A DNA stretch of 64,000 nucleotides from Pseudobutyrivibrio sp. UBA3626 (GTDB lineage: Bacteria > Bacillota > Clostridia > Lachnospirales > Lachnospiraceae): contig DFLF01000011.1 of NCBI GenBank assembly GCA_002373675.1, positions 193,854 through 257,853 on the forward strand, given 5' to 3'. The notes below the pieces were generated by a model that was not told the origin of the DNA, made no database searches, and was given only the letters and a program-made list of their open reading frames with translations. The position numbers and the translations under genes were made by a program. Below, one piece after another: positions 43,184 to 52,461 of this stretch. Position 1 is the stretch's first letter. Every line of letters begins with the position of its first letter.

Positions 43184-43256
43184 CGGGATGTAGCGCAGGT
43201 GGTAGCGCGCGTGGTTCGGGACCACGAGGCCGCAGGTTCGAATCCTGTCATTCCGA
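43184..43256 (+). tRNA. tRNA-Pro, anticodon CGG
   Basis: A full cloverleaf of 73 bases. The acceptor stem is CGGGATG with CATTCCG (one G-U pair), the D arm GCGC...GCGC, the anticodon arm CGTGG-TTCGGGA-CCACG with CGG at the anticodon position, and the T arm GCAGG-TTCGAAT-CCTGT. No CCA is encoded. Confidence 0.95.
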
Positions 43257-43398
43257 TATAATTAACAGGTGTTGTTGACTTGATATAATCAACACGCAGT
43301 TGACTTTTGTGGTGATAAAGGATAATATTAAATGCGGGGATTTTGTTGTGAAATAGAGTGTTTTATTTTGCTATATAAATGTATTGGAGGAACCTAAT

Positions 43399-45207
43399 AT
43401 GAAAAATGCATCAATTAAAACCAAACTTATGCTAGCAACACTTCCTTCGCTTATTATTCTTATAATATGCTTAGTATTCTTTGCTGTTGCAGTTAATAGT
43501 ACGGTTAAGCAAAGTAAGCAGATTTACTATGATAATTTATATACTGTAAGTTCTAATCTTAGTAATGCGGACAGAGATTACTACCAGGCATTAGACGCAT
43601 CTAAGTCATTATTTAATATGTCTAATTTTGCGCCTCAGATGTTAACTCCAGATCTTGTTAAAAAATATACAGATGAATACACTTCTAACGTCAAAGAGGT
43701 CAGAGAGCGTATGGATAAGGCTATTGAGACAGCCAAGACAGACGGATCGCTTTGGGATGCCAAGTCAGAGGATGGAAGAACATTTAAAGAAGCAGCTGAT
43801 TCGTTTAATAAAGCATTTGACGAATGGGAGAAAATGTACGATGTATCCAAGGGTACAATGCCTGAGGGAGTATTTGTCTCATATAATGAGAAGTTCGATG
43901 AGGCAAGAGTCTATATTAATGATATGAGCGATATTGCTGATGAATGGGCAACCACTAGAGAAGATGAACTCAAATCAAATGTTAATGGAGTATTAATTAA
44001 AGTAATAGTTGGATTTGCTATTGTTGCAATTCTTATGACTATATGGGTAATATATCTGACTAAACTAATTGGTAACAGCATAAGAGCTGTATCTGATAGA
44101 TTAAAGAAACTGTCTCAGTACGACTTGTCAGAGGAACCAATCAAAGTTGATTCTAAGGATGAGCTTGGTGTAATGAAACAGGCGCTTAACGATACGGAAG
44201 AAGCACTTGAAAGTATTGTAGCAACGCTTAAGGATACTTCTAGTGGACTTATTAATGCAAGTGATACAGTATCAAAGGGAACTGATGCAACAGGCGTAGG
44301 AGTTGATAATGTATCTAGTGCTGCTGATGAACTTGCTAATGCATCAACGGCTATGGCTCAGGATGTATCTGATATTTCTTCTAATATGGTTGAATTGTCA
44401 TCGATTATGGAACGTTCTGTTGAGTCGGCCAAGTCTCTTTCAGAAGCAAGCAGCAAGATTGAAGAAGTAACTGAGACAGGTACTGAAGTTGTAGAAGAAT
44501 TGGCAGGAATTAATGAGCGTTCATTCGTTGAATTCAATGCTATCTTCGAGGCTATTGATGAGATTAAGAAGTCTGGTGCTAAGATTTCCGAGGCATCAGA
44601 TCTTATCCTTAATATTGCAGATCAGACTAATCTGTTATCCCTCAATGCTTCTATAGAAGCAGCAAGAGCAGGTGAAGCAGGTAAGGGATTTGCTGTTGTT
44701 GCTGATGAGATTCGTAACCTTTCTGATGAGTCTAAAGAGAATGTTGATACAATTAACGAGATTCTTTCAGAACTTACAGCAGCGACTAATAATGCAGCTA
44801 CTAAGGCTGATGTTGTTAAAGAATTTGTTGAGAAACAAAATGATGCTGTCGGTCAGACAAAAGAGAGCTTCGAAGCTATTGTATCTACAGTTAGTGGTGT
44901 AGAGGAGGCTATTGAGGAACTTGAGAAGATTAATTCAGAATTAGATGTTAAGAGCAGAGAGATTGATGAATCTGTAACTAACCTGTCATCATTATCTGAA
45001 GAGAATGCTGCCACATCAGAACAATTATCTGCAACAGCACAAACTGTTCAGACTAATGTTGAAGACCTTAAGGTTACACAAAGTGATGTTGAATCTTCAT
45101 CTGAGAATTTATCAGATATTGTCAACAGATTCATTCTTGCTCCGGAAGGTAATTTAGAAGATACTGTAGAAGATACTACAGAAGATACTATAGAAGAACA
45201 GGACTAG
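43399..45207 (+). CDS. Methyl-accepting chemotaxis protein
   Basis: About 602 residues: membrane helix near 10-32, an extracellular helical ligand domain (about 33-195), a second helix near 198-222, a HAMP region, and a cytoplasmic signalling domain. The hairpin tip is ILNIADQTNLLSLNASIEAA followed by RAGEAGKGFAVVADEIRNLS, which binds CheA and CheW. The tail ends with repeated DTTEDT-type acidic residues and no CheR-docking pentapeptide that I can identify. GGAGGAA is spaced for ATG 43399; the frame opens a little earlier at 43384. It implies a motile organism. Confidence 0.95.
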   Translation: MKNASIKTKLMLATLPSLIILIICLVFFAVAVNSTVKQSKQIYYDNLYTVSSNLSNADRDYYQALDASKSLFNMSNFAPQMLTPDLVKKYTDEYTSNVKEVRERMDKAIETAKTDGSLWDAKSEDGRTFKEAADSFNKAFDEWEKMYDVSKGTMPEGVFVSYNEKFDEARVYINDMSDIADEWATTREDELKSNVNGVLIKVIVGFAIVAILMTIWVIYLTKLIGNSIRAVSDRLKKLSQYDLSEEPIKVDSKDELGVMKQALNDTEEALESIVATLKDTSSGLINASDTVSKGTDATGVGVDNVSSAADELANASTAMAQDVSDISSNMVELSSIMERSVESAKSLSEASSKIEEVTETGTEVVEELAGINERSFVEFNAIFEAIDEIKKSGAKISEASDLILNIADQTNLLSLNASIEAARAGEAGKGFAVVADEIRNLSDESKENVDTINEILSELTAATNNAATKADVVKEFVEKQNDAVGQTKESFEAIVSTVSGVEEAIEELEKINSELDVKSREIDESVTNLSSLSEENAATSEQLSATAQTVQTNVEDLKVTQSDVESSSENLSDIVNRFILAPEGNLEDTVEDTTEDTIEEQD

Positions 45208-45233
45208 ATTGACACGAGACTTGGGGATGGCTT

Positions 45234-47372
45234 ATGAGGTTGAATAAGAAATTAAGATTATTTCTTGGAATTATAATAAGCATATTAATGATTGTTGTAC
45301 CCATTCTATATACTTTATATAGAATGGGCACATTTCTTAAGGAGCCTTCTGTTGCAATTAAGCCGATAGATGGTTTGGAAAAGACTTTAGTTATAGCAGC
45401 AGACTATGATTTCGCACCATATAGTTATGTTAACAGTAAAGGTGAGGCGGCTGGATTTGACGTTGAGCTGATTACTGACATATGTAACAGAATGGGATAT
45501 AAAGCTGATATAAATCTAATGAGCCGGCCGGCTGCAACCGGCTCTCTTGCTAATGGTAGAGCAGATCTTGTCGTTGGTAAAGATATTATTCTTACACCAG
45601 ATTCTGGTGAAGTACTCAGTATTCCTGTAATTGATGAGGACTATGTTATATGGTCTAAGAAGAAGATTAAGAGTGCGTCTCAATTGTTCCAAGAGAAGGT
45701 TGGGATGGTGTCATCAGGAGCCTACAAGAGAGAGTATGCGGAATTTGTAGGCTGTATTCCTTATATAATGGATTCTTATAGTGACCTTTTCAAGGCATGT
45801 GAGAATGGAGAGATAGATTATGTCCTATGTCAGAAAAATGTAGGTCAGCTTGTCAATTATCAAGAAGGTACTGACTTGGAGAATAATTATTATTTTGATA
45901 AGGATTACCTTGGATATGCAATGGTAGATAGTGACGAGAGGATTAATCTTGTTAATAAGGCTATTGATGAAGCATATTCAGATGGGACTGTATCAAGACT
46001 TACAACTAAATGGATTAAGAATTATTCCGGACATTATTCTCTTAGAGAGACAATATCTGAACATTTTGAGATATATATGGTGTTTGTATTTTTGTGGGTT
46101 GCATGGATACTTGCTCTTGTGTTAATTGCTCGTAACCAAAGGCTCTATATCAGAGATATGGAAAAAGAAATGGAGCATAAAAGGGAGCTTCAAGAAGCCC
46201 TTGATAAGGCCAATAAAGCCAACAATGCTAAGTCTGAGTTTTTGTTCAATATGAGCCATGATATTAGGACTCCCTTAAATGCGGTACTTGGCCTTGCTGA
46301 ACTTGCCAAACTAAAGAAAGACTCAGAAGGTCGACTAGAAGAATATCTGGACAATATTATTGTTTCGGGTAATTATCTATTGGGTGTTCTTAATGACGTT
46401 CTCGAAATGGCAAGAATCGAGAATAATAAAATTACAATTGATGAAGAATTAGTTGATGTAGAAGAATTTAAACATGGATGTCTTGTGTCAATTGAAGAAT
46501 TAGTAAAGAACAAAGATATTGATTTTTCCATAGAAGACAATGGGACTAATAAATATCTATATTTTGATAAAGTACACGTTCAAGAGATATTTATGAATCT
46601 GGCTTCTAATGCCATAAAGTATACTCCTGAGGGAGGAAGTGTTAAGGTTGTTACAAACGAATCTTATGATGCCAAAAATGATATTGTCTATATTGAGAGT
46701 TCATTTATAGATACAGGAATAGGCATGAGTGAAGAGTTTATAGAGCATGCCTTTGATAGCTTCGAGAGGGAAAGAACTACAGCTAGTGCTAATCTTACTG
46801 GTACTGGACTTGGGCTCGCAATTGTAAAAAGGCTTATTGACCTTATGAATGGAACCATTAGTATTGAAAGTACTAAGGGAGAAGGAACTATAATTACAGT
46901 GAAATTGCCACTTAGAAAAGGTGAGGCAAGTGATTATGTAGATAAGGATGAATATGTTGAAGATACTTCATATGATTTGCGTGGAATTAGTGTTCTTCTT
47001 GCTGAAGACAATGACATAAATGCTGAGATAGTAATGGAGTTCTTTGAGTATGGTAATATGTCTATAGAAAGGGCAAGAGATGGCTTAGAATGTGTTGAAA
47101 TGCTTAAAGCTGCACCTAATGACAAATACGACATTATTCTTATGGATATTCAGATGCCTAATATGGATGGCTACGAAGCAACTAAGGTTATTAGAGAATT
47201 GGAGGATCCTGTAAAATCTAATATACCTATTGTGGCTATGACAGCTAATGCGTTTAAGGAAGATGTGGATAAAGCTATTAATGCTGGTATGAATGCGCAT
47301 ATTGCAAAACCTATTGATGCAACCAAGCTTATTGATACATTGAATGAGATAGTAGAAGAAAATAGAAGATAA
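45234..47372 (+). CDS. Hybrid sensor histidine kinase with extracellular amino-acid-binding-type domain and receiver
   Basis: A 712-residue protein. In order: membrane helix (about 7-28), a bacterial solute-binding family 3 domain (LVIAADYDFAPYSYVNSKGE near 51, to about 272), a second helix (about 281-300), a coiled linker, HisKA with FNMSHDIRTPLNAVLGLAEL near 342, HATPase with NLASNAIKYTPEGG and GTGLGLAIVKRLIDLM, and a receiver with LLAEDNDINAEI and ILMDIQMPNMDGYEATKVI (phospho-acceptor Asp) and a HIAKPID ending. It resembles EvgS/BvgS-type sensors. A polar amino acid transporter gene set lies next to it, so its ligand may be an amino acid (inference). Confidence 0.92.
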   Translation: MRLNKKLRLFLGIIISILMIVVPILYTLYRMGTFLKEPSVAIKPIDGLEKTLVIAADYDFAPYSYVNSKGEAAGFDVELITDICNRMGYKADINLMSRPAATGSLANGRADLVVGKDIILTPDSGEVLSIPVIDEDYVIWSKKKIKSASQLFQEKVGMVSSGAYKREYAEFVGCIPYIMDSYSDLFKACENGEIDYVLCQKNVGQLVNYQEGTDLENNYYFDKDYLGYAMVDSDERINLVNKAIDEAYSDGTVSRLTTKWIKNYSGHYSLRETISEHFEIYMVFVFLWVAWILALVLIARNQRLYIRDMEKEMEHKRELQEALDKANKANNAKSEFLFNMSHDIRTPLNAVLGLAELAKLKKDSEGRLEEYLDNIIVSGNYLLGVLNDVLEMARIENNKITIDEELVDVEEFKHGCLVSIEELVKNKDIDFSIEDNGTNKYLYFDKVHVQEIFMNLASNAIKYTPEGGSVKVVTNESYDAKNDIVYIESSFIDTGIGMSEEFIEHAFDSFERERTTASANLTGTGLGLAIVKRLIDLMNGTISIESTKGEGTIITVKLPLRKGEASDYVDKDEYVEDTSYDLRGISVLLAEDNDINAEIVMEFFEYGNMSIERARDGLECVEMLKAAPNDKYDIILMDIQMPNMDGYEATKVIRELEDPVKSNIPIVAMTANAFKEDVDKAINAGMNAHIAKPIDATKLIDTLNEIVEENRR

Positions 47373-47402
47373 AGTAAATTAAAATGCCCCGGATTTGATA
47401 TG

Positions 47403-47443
47403 TGCCCTCTTTACTGGACAAACCAGTAAGGAGGGCATTTTTT
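47403..47443. terminator. Bidirectional terminator between convergent genes
   Basis: TGCCCTCTTTACTGG pairs with CCAGTAAGGAGGGCA (one G-U pair) around ACAAA, followed by TTTTTT. It separates the kinase gene from the convergent ABC transporter genes. Confidence 0.9.
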
Positions 47444-48203
47444 ACATCATATCATGATATTTGCCAAGGAAAGCCCTGGTTCTTTCGTTGTCTGAGTTGA
47501 ATAATTCCTCAGGAGTTGTCTCTTCTACTACAACGCCATTATCCATAAATATCATTCGATCCGACACGTCTCTGGCGAAATTCATCTCATGAGTTACAAT
47601 AACCATTGTCATCTTGTCGGCAGCTAAATCTTTAATAACATTAAGAATCTCAAGAGTTAATTCGGGATCTAGTGCTGAGGTAGGCTCATCAAAGAATAGA
47701 ATCTTGGGATTCATGCATAATGCTCTGGCGATTGAGACCCTCTGCTTTTGCCCACCGGATAATTGGCAAGGGTAAGACTTGGCCTTATCTTCTAAGCCCA
47801 TTTTCTTGAGAAGCTCCATAGCCTGGTTTCTTACCTCCTCTTTATCTCTTCGCTGAATTTTAATTGGCGCACCCATAATATTCTTAAGTACATTCTGATG
47901 CGGAAAAAGATTAAAATTTTGAAATACAAGACCGAAATACTGTAAAGCATTTCTCTGACTTTTCTTATCCTTGTACGTGCTTTTGCCATCAATAGATTTA
48001 ACGACTTCATCTCCCAGATAAATCATGTTGCCATCATCCATCTGTTCAAGTAAAGTGGCACATCGAAGAAGAGTTGTCTTGCCGGAACCGGATGGTCCGA
48101 TAATTGACACAACTTCTCCTTCTTCTACGTGAAGATTTATATCTTTAAGAACTTCAACATTATCGAAGCTCTTTTTTACATGGTTCATTTCTAATACTTT
48201 CAT
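47442..48203 (-). CDS. Polar amino acid ABC transporter, ATP-binding protein
   Basis: A 253-residue ATPase of the GlnQ/HisP class: Walker A GPSGSGKTTLLRCATLLEQM, signature YPCQLSGGQKQRVSIARAL, Walker B ILFFDEPTSALDPELTLEIL and H-loop VTHEMNFARDVSDRMIFMDN. It powers uptake of a polar amino acid. It is transcribed on the minus strand after the permease gene with about 55 bases between. The convergent terminator lies at its end. Confidence 0.95.
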   Translation of the reverse strand: MKVLEMNHVKKSFDNVEVLKDINLHVEEGEVVSIIGPSGSGKTTLLRCATLLEQMDDGNMIYLGDEVVKSIDGKSTYKDKKSQRNALQYFGLVFQNFNLFPHQNVLKNIMGAPIKIQRRDKEEVRNQAMELLKKMGLEDKAKSYPCQLSGGQKQRVSIARALCMNPKILFFDEPTSALDPELTLEILNVIKDLAADKMTMVIVTHEMNFARDVSDRMIFMDNGVVVEETTPEELFNSDNERTRAFLGKYHDMM

Positions 48204-48257
48204 ATTACACCTTTTTGTTAAACGTGAATTGGATATATGTTCCTATAGTAATGCTTC

Positions 48258-48908
48258 TTAAGAATAGTAGTTAAGTTTATCTTCTGCCTTTTTCATAATA
48301 AATGCTACTAAAGCATTGAATACGAAGTAGAAGATTCCAGCTGCAACAAATGGAAGCATACTGGTCTGTGCTGCGGCAATTCTTTTGGCTTCTGTAAACA
48401 TTTCTGCATATGCGATTGAGAATGCCAGAGAAGTATCTTTTACAAGTGTCACAACCTCGTTAGTAATTGCAGGAAGTATTCTTTTGATAACCTGCGGGAA
48501 TATTATAGAGAAGAAAGTCTGTACTTTATTGTAACCAAGAATGTATGCAGCTTCTCTCTGGCCATTATCAATAGACTCGATACCGCTTCTGTATATTTCT
48601 GCAAAATAAGCAGCGTAATTAAGCGAGAATGCAATCATTACAGCAATTTGTCTGTATGAAGAATCAATTGAAACTCCAAATATATAATACGGTCCAAAAT
48701 ATATTACAAGTAGCTGAAGCATAAGCGGTGTACCACGCATTATGGCAATGTACACGCGGATAATGTATTGTATAATCTTATGTTTTGACATTCTGCCAAC
48801 AGCAATAAGCATACCAAGTGGTAGCGAGAATATTAGCGTTATTAAGAATATCTCAATTGTAACTGCCATGCCTGGAAGAAGTTGCAGGCATATATCAATA
48901 AAACTCAT
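48258..48908 (-). CDS. Polar amino acid ABC transporter, permease
   Basis: A 216-residue permease with about five membrane helices and the HEAA-like loop (YRSGIESIDNGQREAAYILG), followed by FFSIIFPQVIKRILPAIT. The N-terminus fits the HisM/GlnP class. The matching binding protein is probably the lipoprotein encoded at 51216 on the other strand, so the transporter genes are split by a coiled-coil gene pair. Confidence 0.94.
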   Translation of the reverse strand: MSFIDICLQLLPGMAVTIEIFLITLIFSLPLGMLIAVGRMSKHKIIQYIIRVYIAIMRGTPLMLQLLVIYFGPYYIFGVSIDSSYRQIAVMIAFSLNYAAYFAEIYRSGIESIDNGQREAAYILGYNKVQTFFSIIFPQVIKRILPAITNEVVTLVKDTSLAFSIAYAEMFTEAKRIAAAQTSMLPFVAAGIFYFVFNALVAFIMKKAEDKLNYYS

Positions 48909-49041
48909 AATTACTCCTTTTTATTCAATCTTAAGGATTATACCATAAAAAAAGTCATATATAAAATTAAAAAATGCTAAAGTTATTAAAAAAATGTCCG
49001 AAATATAATTTAGAAAACTATAATTGTCTGTTGTTATTTAA

Positions 49042-49075
49042 CGGAAAGGATTCCGCTTTTTCTACAAGGAGGTAG
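49042..49075 (+). promoter_or_regulatory. Leader with two GGA-loop hairpins, one holding the ribosome binding site
   Basis: CGGA-AAGGAT-TCCG (49042-49055) is followed after six bases by CTAC-AAGGAG-GTAG (49062-49075), whose loop is the Shine-Dalgarno sequence of the gene at 49081. The second is very close to the CsrA binding consensus (UACARGGAUGU). Confidence 0.55.
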
Positions 49076-49080
49076 ATATT

Positions 49081-49890
49081 ATGACAGGTATCAATGAAAT
49101 TGCTGCGTATACGCAGGCTAGTCAAACATACAATACAAGTAAGTCTCAATCTGAGAAGAGTGCATCTAGTGCTACTACTACATCAAGTAAGGTTGATGCA
49201 AAGAAGTGGTCTCCAATTGATGCCTCTAGTTCCCTTGTACCTACCAAAACTGAATATGGATTTACAATTGGCAATGTCAAATTGTCTGAAAATGCTGCAA
49301 AGTATTATGAGAAATTGAAAGCAAAGTATCATAATATGGAATTTATTGCGGTTAGTTCTGATATGAAAAATCAGGTTCAGGCCAATGCGGCATCTTATGG
49401 TAATGCAAGTAAAATGGTTGTTCTTCTGGATGCGGAAAAGATAGAGAAGATGGCATCAGATGAGAATTTCCGTAAGAAATACGAAGCAATACTTGACTCT
49501 GCGCAGACTAAGATGGCACAGGCTAAGAGCGGATTTGCAAGTTCAGGAGCAAGTGTAAGTAATTTCGGAATGTCAGTTGATTCTAATGGTAATGAGAAAT
49601 TCTTCGCCACAGTTAAGAAATCTCTTGATATGCAGAAGGAACGTATTGAGAAAAATGCAGAGAAGAAGCATGAAGAGAAGGTGAAAGAAAAGAAAAAAGC
49701 TGAAAAAGAAGAGGCTGAAGAGAGATTTGATAAGATAAAAGAGAAATACGAAGTTGAAGATTACGAGATTATACAGACTGATTCCATTGAAAGTCTTATA
49801 TCTAAAGTAGCAGCCTACTCTTACAATAACACATTTGTTATGACAGAGGCTGAGATGGCCCTTGGTAATTCAATTGATTTCAAGGGGTAG
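49081..49890 (+). CDS. Coiled-coil protein resembling DUF6033
   Basis: A 269-residue soluble protein: a Ser/Thr-rich N-terminus (SQSEKSASSATTTSSKVDA), a globular core with MEFIAVSSDMKNQVQANAAS and YGNASKMVVLLDAEKIEKMA, and a highly charged coiled coil (EKKHEEKVKEKKKAEKEEAE) near 200-230. I associate this core with the DUF6033 family, common in Lachnospiraceae and of unknown function; I cannot confirm it here. No signal peptide. The next gene, also coiled-coil, follows after about 18 bases, so they form a pair. Its leader has two hairpins with GGA loops (see above). Confidence 0.7.
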   Translation: MTGINEIAAYTQASQTYNTSKSQSEKSASSATTTSSKVDAKKWSPIDASSSLVPTKTEYGFTIGNVKLSENAAKYYEKLKAKYHNMEFIAVSSDMKNQVQANAASYGNASKMVVLLDAEKIEKMASDENFRKKYEAILDSAQTKMAQAKSGFASSGASVSNFGMSVDSNGNEKFFATVKKSLDMQKERIEKNAEKKHEEKVKEKKKAEKEEAEERFDKIKEKYEVEDYEIIQTDSIESLISKVAAYSYNNTFVMTEAEMALGNSIDFKG

Positions 49891-49908
49891 TAAAGCGAGG
49901 TGAGTGGA

Positions 49909-51009
49909 ATGAATTTGAGGATTAATTCCATAACTTCATATGCTAATTATAATAATCATAGGGATAATTCGGGCTATTTTAAGCCAAATGCGAAAAGTAA
50001 TGCCAATTCTTCTATAGTTGCTGCAATACAAAGCAGATATGCAGAGGATAAGAGAAGCGAAAGAGCTATTAAGAATGATAAGCTTAGAGACTTGATAAGA
50101 GGACTGACTGAGCCTGTTAATAAGACGGGTGCCAATTCTAACAGTGCAACTCTAAGCAACAAAACTAATGGATATCTTGATCTTACTTCTGATTATGAGA
50201 AGAAGGCAAAGTCAGTTAAAAAATATAAATACAATTACAAAGAAGTATCATCAAGAATTAGAAATGCCAAGACTTCTGTAAGTGCAGGACAGGCTGTTAT
50301 AGCCGCCAAGCGTAAAGTGGCAGAGATAAAGCGCAAGCTATCTAATAATAGTGACGACAGTGGAGAATTACAAGCCGCTCTTATTCATGCTGAACGAATG
50401 GAAATGGCAGCAAGAAAGAAGAAGCATAATCTTGAAATAGAAGAACTTGTTTCTAACACTATGAAGAGAGATGAAGCAAGTGAGAAGAATGAAAATGCTA
50501 TTAATGAAGCAGCATCTTTTACAGAAGAGAAAATATCCGAGAAAGAAGACGCTATATATGAAGAAAAGCTGGAGATGCTTGGCGAAGTAGTAGATGAAGT
50601 AAAGAAGCAGAATCTAGAAGAAATGTCAGATGAAATGATTCAGGAATTAAATGAAATGATTGAATCATTTGGGGAAGACGAGTTAGAAGAACTAGAAGAG
50701 ATGATGCAACTTGCTGAGTCCATGGAAATAGTTGATCCTCATATGAGCGAGGAAGATTTTAATAAACTAAAAGCAAAGCACAGAGCATCAGAGAATAAAG
50801 CGCTTATGAAAGCAGATCTTGATTATCTTAAGGCGATAATTAAGATAACAGTAGAAAGTCAGGCTAAGTCGCCTAATATAAGCCCAATAAGCGCTGGTGC
50901 AGTTGGTATCTCAACTCCTGCAATTAGTGCAGTAGGAGCTTTTGCAGGAAATATACCTGCAATAGATGCAGGACCATCAGAGGGAGCTTCGTTAGATTTA
51001 TCACTATAA
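49909..51009 (+). CDS. Unknown coiled-coil protein, partner of the preceding gene
   Basis: About 366 residues. The N-terminus is Asn/Ser-rich (MNLRINSITSYANYNNHRDN), the middle has long charged helices (LVSNTMKRDEASEKNENAIN; EEMSDEMIQELNEMIESFGE) and the last 60 residues are Ala/Gly/Pro-rich (AGAVGISTPAISAVGAFAGN). No family recognised. The frame is open from GTG 49900, but GAGGTG at 49897-49902 fits the ATG at 49909. The low-complexity ends and paired position suggest a structural or export-associated role, but nothing proves it. Confidence 0.7.
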   Translation: MNLRINSITSYANYNNHRDNSGYFKPNAKSNANSSIVAAIQSRYAEDKRSERAIKNDKLRDLIRGLTEPVNKTGANSNSATLSNKTNGYLDLTSDYEKKAKSVKKYKYNYKEVSSRIRNAKTSVSAGQAVIAAKRKVAEIKRKLSNNSDDSGELQAALIHAERMEMAARKKKHNLEIEELVSNTMKRDEASEKNENAINEAASFTEEKISEKEDAIYEEKLEMLGEVVDEVKKQNLEEMSDEMIQELNEMIESFGEDELEELEEMMQLAESMEIVDPHMSEEDFNKLKAKHRASENKALMKADLDYLKAIIKITVESQAKSPNISPISAGAVGISTPAISAVGAFAGNIPAIDAGPSEGASLDLSL

Positions 51010-51073
51010 TTTAATAGTTCACACACTGGTTATAACTACATTTAATTTCCCTAACAGTAGTAAATAACTATTT

Positions 51074-51106
51074 AATACCACCCTTATTCCCAGGGGTGGT
51101 ATTTTT
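51074..51106 (+). terminator. Terminator after the coiled-coil gene pair
   Basis: AATACCACCC pairs with GGGTGGTATT around a short loop, followed by TTT. Confidence 0.85.
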
Positions 51107-51215
51107 GGTTTATACCTTTACTTTTTACGCAAAATGTGGTAGTTTTTATTGTGTTAATGTGGTAAATTGCTAAATGATATTTGGCGGTTAATAGTTGATA
51201 GAGGAAGGAATGACA

Positions 51216-52016
51216 ATGAGAAAATTAAAAGGTATTATAGCTTTATCTCTTATTGCTGTTATGGTACTTGCAATCTGTGGATGTAGCTGTTCTAGTAAGA
51301 AGACTGTAACAAATGACGAGAAGACTCTTGTAGTAGGATTTGATGCTGAATTCCCACCTTATGGTTTTAAGGATGAGGCAGGTAACTACACAGGATTTGA
51401 TTTAGATCTTGCTGCGGCAGTTGCCAATAAGCTTGGTATGGAAGTTGCTTATCAGCCAATTGACTGGGATGCAAAGGATGCTGAATTACAATCGGGAACA
51501 ATTGATTGTATCTGGAATGGATTCACAATTCAGGGACGTGAGGAGCAATATGCATGGTCTGAGCCATACTTAGATAACAAGCAGATTATCGTTGTTAAGG
51601 CTGATAGTCCAATTCAAAGTAAGAATGATCTTGCAGGTAAGACTGTAGAAGTACAGAAGGAATCATCTGCGGAGGCTGCACTTGCTGAGGGAGAAGGAGC
51701 AGCTCTTAAGGCAACATTTGGCAACCTGATTGCTGTTGCTGAATACAATACTGCACTTATGGATCTTGAATCTGGTGCTGTTGATGCGGTAATCATGGAT
51801 TCTGGTGTTGCTGAATACAAGATTAACACAGATAAGAAGGCTTTCCGCCTGCTTCCTGATGCAATTGCTTCAGAACAATATGGTGTTGGATTTGCTAAGA
51901 ACAACACAGAGCTTCGCGACAAAGTTAATAAGGCGTTACATGAACTTGTAGCTGACGGAAGCATGGACCAGATAAGTAATAAATGGTTTGGCTCTAATAT
52001 AGTTATTATTAAGTAG
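51216..52016 (+). CDS. Polar amino acid ABC transporter, substrate-binding lipoprotein
   Basis: About 266 residues. The signal peptide ends in a lipobox-like AICGC, giving a lipid-anchored cysteine. The mature part is a solute-binding family 3 domain: LVVGFDAEFPPYGFKDEAGN, YTGFDLDLAAAVANKLGMEV, CIWNGFTIQGREEQYAWSEP, and VEVQKESSAEAALAEG. It should deliver a polar amino acid to the permease/ATPase encoded at 47.4-48.9 kb on the opposite strand. The frame opens upstream (TTG 51195, ATG 51210), but GAGGAAGGA at 51199-51207 fits the ATG at 51216. Palindromic element D follows directly. Confidence 0.93.
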   Translation: MRKLKGIIALSLIAVMVLAICGCSCSSKKTVTNDEKTLVVGFDAEFPPYGFKDEAGNYTGFDLDLAAAVANKLGMEVAYQPIDWDAKDAELQSGTIDCIWNGFTIQGREEQYAWSEPYLDNKQIIVVKADSPIQSKNDLAGKTVEVQKESSAEAALAEGEGAALKATFGNLIAVAEYNTALMDLESGAVDAVIMDSGVAEYKINTDKKAFRLLPDAIASEQYGVGFAKNNTELRDKVNKALHELVADGSMDQISNKWFGSNIVIIK

Positions 52017-52052
52017 GTGATATTAGGGGCGCATCTTCGGATGCTTCTTCAG

Positions 52053-52287
52053 GCGCATCTTCGGGTGGACATGCCTTTGTACTAGTAACTCTTCGTGGAG
52101 TATATATAAGTGATTGATATATAGATTATAATAATTTGTAGACAGAAATCGGCACTCAATTCGCCATCCAGGCGATGAGTGCCTAATCCCGCCATCCTTG
52201 GCGGGATTTTTCTTTTTATAATCAATCACTAATATATACTACCACTCAAGTTAAATCGTACAAAGGCATGGCCACCCGAAGATGCGC
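52053..52287 (-). repeat. GGA-hairpin palindromic element D (reverse orientation) with outer arms
   Basis: Outer arms of 30 bases at 52053-52082 and 52258-52287 (starting GCGCATCTTCGGGTGG) enclose the family arms (TATATAAGTGATTGATAT and ATCAATCACTAATATAT). Read on the minus strand, hairpin 1 is CCCGCC-AAGGAT-GGCGGG and hairpin 2 is GGCACTCAT-CGCC-TGGAT-GGCG-AATTGAGTGCC. On the plus strand hairpin 1 is followed by TTTTTCTTTTT and could terminate transcription of the binding-protein gene. Confidence 0.8.
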
Positions 52288-52461
52288 TCGCCCACCCCAC
52301 ACCCAAACAACCACCTGCACCCCGCACCTAACACCCTACCTGCACCCCGCTCCCAAACAACCCCACCCATGTGGGATTTCCTTAATAAACTACATCGGAA
52401 GGTTTTGCTGAGGATAGGATGGGGTGTGGAAGATGCGTGAGAAGAGTGTAATGTGTGGCGA
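52288..52461. other. C-rich then G-rich spacer without a gene
   Basis: The first half of this spacer is pyrimidine/C-rich on the plus strand (repeated ACCTGCACCCCGC and CCCAAACAACC units); the second half is G-rich (GGGGTGTGGAAGATGCGTG). The G-rich part partly pairs with the CTTCCACAC-rich stretch at 52720-52740, widening the palindrome around element E. No gene or promoter seen. Confidence 0.5.
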
